From positions 48,633 through 112,632 of the forward strand of contig JAKTTS010000003.1 in the NCBI GenBank assembly GCA_030560485.1: a stretch of DNA of 64,000 nt, read 5' to 3'. The notes beneath the pieces are model-generated. The model was not told the DNA's origin, did no database searches, and saw only the letters and a program-made list of their open reading frames with translations. Each line of letters starts with the position of its first letter. Within the stretch, counting starts at the first letter, position 1. Of the stretch, positions 59,887 to 64,000 are shown one piece after another. The position numbers and the translations under genes were made by a program. This stretch comes from Ascoidea tarda (nom. inval.). Lineage: Eukaryota > Ascomycota > Saccharomycetes > Ascoideales > Ascoideaceae.

Positions 59887-62044
59887 TAATTCTACAAGTA
59901 TTTTCAATATTTTAACTACTTTGACTTATTTTTGTTTTTATTAAAATGGATTGATTGATTTATTTGATTTAATTTTTTTTTTCAAGGGATTTAATTTGTA
60001 TTTTACGCTGCTTTAAATTTATACTTATTTTATTTTTTTGATACTTATTTTACTTTTTTTTTTTGTTTTGTTTTATTTTATTTTATTTTATTATTATTAT
60101 TATTATTATTATTTTTCATTTCATTTTTTTTTTATTTTTTCTATACAATTAAAATTTACCTAGGTAAACAAACTCAAAAATTTAGTTATATTTTATCTAT
60201 TTTCAATTTCAATTTCAATTTTATTTCCTTATTTATAAAACTATTTCAACTTTTTATATACATTTTCAGCCCACTATCTGTTGTTTGATCATTTATTGCT
60301 GTTTTTTTTTTACTTTTTTTTACTTTGACATTTTATCAAATATCTCTTCATATTCTTGTTTGAATAAATTAATTGATTAGATTCGTTTTGGTAGAAAATT
60401 GCCTAAAACAGTAGTAAATCAAAGTTTGGCCAATGATAAGTTCCAAATCTATACTCTCTCGCTTCATCTTGGTGATGATCTGGTTTCATTATTAGTTAAA
60501 ACGAAATTATCCAGAATTCCAGAATTCCAAAATTCCAGAAATATGGATTTCCCAAAGAAACAATGTTATTATCCACTGTTTGCCATTTTGAAATAATAAG
60601 CAGTGTCTGGTCACTCGCCAATTGGACCATCCTCTAGAGTGCAAAACTGGTAAGCATTGTAGGAACAAAGCTGTTTCAAGGTTTACAATGTTCATTTCAC
60701 CAGCATCCAAGCCTGGTTGGACATTACTTCAGAGTATCTTTCCAAGTCGTTATCTGCACATTGAGGTTCTTTAGTTTGAGATAAAGTTTGGAAATCCAGC
60801 ACATGAATCAAGCAGAAACAGGACAGAAACAGGACAGAAGCCAAACAGAAACCACGCCCTCCAGAAGAGACAGGAGCCAGTCGCCAGGCTGGTGCAAATG
60901 CTAAGCTGACAGTATCTGGAGCTGGTACTAGCCCTTGAGGCATCGCAGGCAAGTTCAGTTGCGAGAGGATTGGCATTTTATGGCCTTATGTTGGTGCTTT
61001 AACATCCTCGGGTCCTGACATCCACCTCCACAAGAACCGGTCGTGTGTGAGACACACTTTCCATATGCTGATTCCTTTTCTGGGACATCCTCTGTTGGTG
61101 CTTCTATTTCTCTGCCTTTTCCACAGCACCAGCTTCTGTTGTCCTCAAGCTGGAGCATTTGCTGTTCTCTCTCTGTCCAAACAGCAACGCAATGCCTCAG
61201 TACCAGCAAACACCATTGCCCACGAAACAGCCAACTCTGCTCTCCAGCTGGCCTTGACCTGCTCTAGCACTTCCTCGTCCCAACAGCACTCCCAGCCCTT
61301 CCTCTCGCTCGCCCCAAAAGCACCACTGTCGCCAATACGTTTCTCCTGATTCCCAGCTCTGTCTCCATGGGTTCGGGACCCACCAAAACCCTGCAGAAAC
61401 GGCACAGACTATGCTTTGCGTGCAGAACCCTGTAGTGCCGCCCCGTCAAAACAGCACGCATGCTCAAACCTAGAGAAAGGGTATAAAGACGAGACTTAAA
61501 CACTCCCCAAACCTTTTTGGCTCTTTATTATCTCTCTTTTGTTCTTGCGTTGGGTGCTGTTGAATGAGAAAGAATTTTGAGCAGCAGCAGCAGGGTCTTT
61601 TGCAGTGTTTTTGCAGAGAAACTCAGCAGAGTAATTGCTTTGATACTGTTTCTTTTCCGTCTCATTTGCTCAGCTTGTTTTAGAACCTTTTTGTCTTCAT
61701 TTTTAGTCTCTTTCCAAAGTGTTTTGAGGGCATACTTAATTTTAAATTGGCATAGCGAGATTTCTTTCTGCTCTAGTTTTTTTTTCTTTTCATTTCTTTA
61801 TTGAGTTGCTATTCTGTTTACTCCCAACTATTCCAAATACTTTTTTTCTTCGTTTCATTTCATTTCCAATCATATTAATTGATCTAATTTTTATCATCGT
61901 TATCACTATTTATCGTTCGTTTTCCTTTATTTTTTTTAAAAAATTACTGAATTTTCTTTCATTTCAACAAAGCACAAACGAAAAAAATCCTGTCTTTTCC
62001 AATATTTCAGTCCACAAAAGTTAATCTGCGATAAATAATCCAAA
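59887..62044. other. Long 2.16-kb intergenic region with T-rich repeats and a G+C-rich block
   Basis: Near SHO1: T-rich repeats (60059-60114, TTTTA and TTA units). At 60511-60540: tandem CCAGAATTCC units. About 60690-61470 is G+C-rich and includes an 11-bp tandem (GAAACAGGACA) near 60815-60835. The last 500 bp before the next gene is T-rich, as expected of a promoter and leader. Frames up to 100 codons within the G+C-rich block overlap on both strands and show no family. A very long regulatory region for the 62045 gene is the simplest reading. Confidence 0.5.
60059..60114. repeat. TTTTA and TTA microsatellites downstream of SHO1
   Basis: TTTTG/TTTTA pentamers followed by about eight TTA units, 173 bp past the SHO1 stop. 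Confidence 0.85.
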
Positions 62045-63775
62045 ATGGATGAATATCAATCTCCATCTTCTGTCTCAACAAACAACCAAATTTATGATAA
62101 CTCATCACAGTCTCTGTTTAGTAATATAAATATGAACCATTCAAATCAACATATTCACCCCAACCAACAAAACCATCCCAATCAGCCAGACAACCCAAGT
62201 CACTCAAATTTTTCAAACCCTCAACACCTTTTAAATCTCCAAAATGTTCCAACTATTATTGAGGACTCAGAAGTATCCTTTGACTACAAAATTAACTCTT
62301 CTGCTCAATTCTATGCTTCCCCATTTGGTCTAACTTCAATTTGGTTCAATATACCTGATAACAATTTCATTGGCATAGGTGCAACTTTGACAAGATTTAC
62401 CGGTTCCATTAGTGGTGATTTATTTTACAATGATATCTCCTCTTTCCAATCAAAGCACTATAAACTATGCGCCACAAGAGATGAAAACGATGATTTAAGA
62501 ATTGATTTTTTCAAAATCTCTTCTTTTAAAACTAATGATGATTCAAACATCGCTTCTCCTGTTTCTTTACGTCCCTCTCCTCCCCCTTCAATTAATGAAG
62601 ATGATTACAAATCTACTAAAAATAAAAATAAGAACAAAGACAAGTCTTCAAACAAAAACTCTAAAAAGAACCCTGACAAGAAGTCTGAAAAAAAGTCTGA
62701 AAAAAAGTCTAATAAACAATCAAATATAGAATCTCACTCTTCTTCATTTCAAACTCAAACTCAAACTCAAACCTCTGAAAATTATCCAAATTCTTCTGAA
62801 TCGAACGATTTCAATAAAACTTTGCAAAAAAATGTAGATTTCTTAAATAACGACACTTCATTTTCTCAAAATTCAATCTTTTCTCCAAATAATATACAGG
62901 TTCCCGAATTGGTTTTTGTCTCAAAAGCTATATCTCTTTTTTCAACTTCAATTGCTTTTGCTAAAACTAACGAAAATACTGTTCAACCAAATCAAAAGAG
63001 CGATAATAATAATAACAGGTCTGTTGATATAACCAAACCTGCTAAAAATAACAAAAAAAATTCAAAAGATAGTATCAATAATACCAGTAGCTATAAATAT
63101 TCTAAAGACTCTAAAGATAATTCAAATAGAAATTCAAATAAAAATTCAAAAAATTCAAGAAATTTAAGTAAAAGTTTTAATAATAAAAATGATATAAATT
63201 TAAATGATTATGACAGTGTTAATGACAAAAATAGTGAATCCGGTTCTGAGAGTGATTTCATTAACGACAGTGATAGTGAAGATGATTCTGAAGATGAAAA
63301 CTTTTTTAACCATGGGTTTCTCGAAGAAGATGACTCAGATATGGGAAGTTTAAACGACTTCAATTACGATGATGAGTTAATTGATCAAGAACTGATTGAT
63401 GATAATATCATAACTGGTAATCCTTCAACTTTTTACAATTCTGAGCCACAATCTATTCGCAGATTTCAATCTTTTCAAGATTTGAAACAAAAGTCTTCCA
63501 TTTCTTCTAGTACTAATTCAGTTAATCCAAATAATAAAAATAAAAAAAAGAAATATCTTATTGAACCCTTTATTGCCTCTCTAGTCTTTGAACCTCGTCC
63601 CAATCGCGATGAAATTGATAAAAAGGATGATTCTAACGATTCCAATGACCATTATAGTACCAGCAGCAGTACTAAATCAAATCGAAACTCTACTGCAAAA
63701 AAAAATAAAAGTTCGTCAGCAAGAGAGAAAGATTCTAATAAAAAACAAAAAAATAAAAGACAAAAGGAAACTTAA
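62045..63775 (+). CDS. Orphan low-complexity protein with one predicted beta-rich domain, 576 residues
   Basis: Not recognised. The first 70 residues are Asn/His/Pro/Ser-rich. A compact ordered region follows (about residues 75-160): VSFDYKINSSAQFYASPFGL, TSIWFNIPDNNFIGIGATLT and RFTGSISGDLFYNDISSFQ, then YKLCATRDENDDLRIDFFKI. It alternates hydrophobic and polar residues like a beta sandwich. Beyond it lies a Lys/Ser/Asn-rich stretch (KNKNKDKSSNKNSKKNPDKK), a region with VPELVFVSKAISLFSTSIAF, an Asp/Glu/Ser tract (about residues 400-470), a short ordered part (YLIEPFIASLVFEPRPNRDE) and a basic C-terminus. Acidic and basic tracts around small ordered parts suggest a nuclear or nucleolar protein, but this is inference. 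Confidence 0.65.
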   Translation: MDEYQSPSSVSTNNQIYDNSSQSLFSNINMNHSNQHIHPNQQNHPNQPDNPSHSNFSNPQHLLNLQNVPTIIEDSEVSFDYKINSSAQFYASPFGLTSIWFNIPDNNFIGIGATLTRFTGSISGDLFYNDISSFQSKHYKLCATRDENDDLRIDFFKISSFKTNDDSNIASPVSLRPSPPPSINEDDYKSTKNKNKNKDKSSNKNSKKNPDKKSEKKSEKKSNKQSNIESHSSSFQTQTQTQTSENYPNSSESNDFNKTLQKNVDFLNNDTSFSQNSIFSPNNIQVPELVFVSKAISLFSTSIAFAKTNENTVQPNQKSDNNNNRSVDITKPAKNNKKNSKDSINNTSSYKYSKDSKDNSNRNSNKNSKNSRNLSKSFNNKNDINLNDYDSVNDKNSESGSESDFINDSDSEDDSEDENFFNHGFLEEDDSDMGSLNDFNYDDELIDQELIDDNIITGNPSTFYNSEPQSIRRFQSFQDLKQKSSISSSTNSVNPNNKNKKKKYLIEPFIASLVFEPRPNRDEIDKKDDSNDSNDHYSTSSSTKSNRNSTAKKNKSSSAREKDSNKKQKNKRQKET

Positions 63776-64000
63776 ATTCAATGCAATACTTTTTTTTCTT
63801 GATTATTTTTTTTTACTTATTCTCAGTTGCACATTTCTTTGTCTATTTATTTAGACACATTTATCATATTTCTTGTTAAAAATCTCTTTCTTTTACTTTT
63901 TTTTTTTTTCTTGAAATACATTTTATTCTTAATTACTTATTTTATTATTTTTATTTTTATTTTTATTTTTATTTTTATTTTTATTTTTATTTTTATTTTT
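63776..64000. other. T-rich 3' flank with ATTTTT repeat to the window end
   Basis: Poly-T runs, then a TTTTTA hexamer array from about 63945 to 64000 that continues beyond the window. About 170 bp past the stop. Confidence 0.75.

Noticed and set aside
1-64000. tRNA genes, LTR retrotransposons, CRISPR arrays
   Set aside because: I looked for T-arm GGTTCGAATC-type motifs, paired LTR ends with pol-like frames, and regularly spaced repeats, and saw none. The GGTTC-like sites found lie inside coding regions.

Overview
This window is nuclear DNA from an AT-rich ascomycetous (budding) yeast. Four things point there: compact single-exon genes with yeast orthologues (COR1, HSP10, QCR7, DNM1, CNE1, RRP5, IML2, MIC60, UTP10, TIM50, GYP7, PEX7, MDH, KRR1, NOC2, SHO1); a yeast-type intron with GTATGT and TACTAAC signals; many Asn- and Asp/Glu-rich low-complexity inserts; and A/T homopolymers around genes. 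An NDUFB8-type complex I subunit at 52742-53290 argues against Saccharomycetaceae and Hanseniaspora, which lack complex I, and favours a lineage that keeps it. CTG codons look rare in the frames I checked, so the nuclear CUG code cannot be settled from this window.

Layout. 1-5 kb: 3' end of COR1, HSP10 with an intron directly after its ATG, an AIF/AMID-like FAD oxidoreductase (copy 1), QCR7, then a decayed leucine-rich-repeat (LRR) gene. 5.9-16 kb: DNM1, CNE1 and, divergent from CNE1, RRP5, whose frame is broken near its 3' end. 16.6-24.2 kb: an unrecognised decayed gene, a tail-anchored coiled-coil protein, IML2 and, divergent from it, MIC60. 24.9-31.9 kb: an Asn/Gln/Met-rich protein, a Mn-type cation diffusion facilitator, a small hypothetical protein and the second AIF-like paralogue, inverted relative to copy 1. 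32-44 kb: UTP10 (frame broken near the 3' end), TIM50, a tiny GPI-type protein and GYP7. 44.7-52.3 kb: a second decayed LRR copy, PEX7, an orphan acidic secreted protein, malate dehydrogenase, a strong GC-rich island and a single-pass membrane protein. 52.7-64 kb: NDUFB8, KRR1, NOC2, SHO1 and an orphan acidic/basic low-complexity protein.

Functional themes. Mitochondrial genes are frequent: COR1 and QCR7 (complex III), HSP10, MIC60, TIM50, NDUFB8, DNM1 and possibly the AIF-like pair. Four genes act in ribosome biogenesis: RRP5, UTP10, KRR1 and NOC2. These are not operons; each gene has its own promoter.

Most notable observations: an 89-bp nucleotide-identical tract shared by the two inverted AIF-like paralogues (a gene-conversion signature); single-base frame breaks in A runs of two essential ribosome-assembly genes; two decayed copies of one LRR gene family; GC-rich islands confined to upstream regions; and T-rich tandem repeats that recur within about 200 bp downstream of stop codons. 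I found no tRNA, rRNA, transposon or CRISPR array. No wholly new system is proven.
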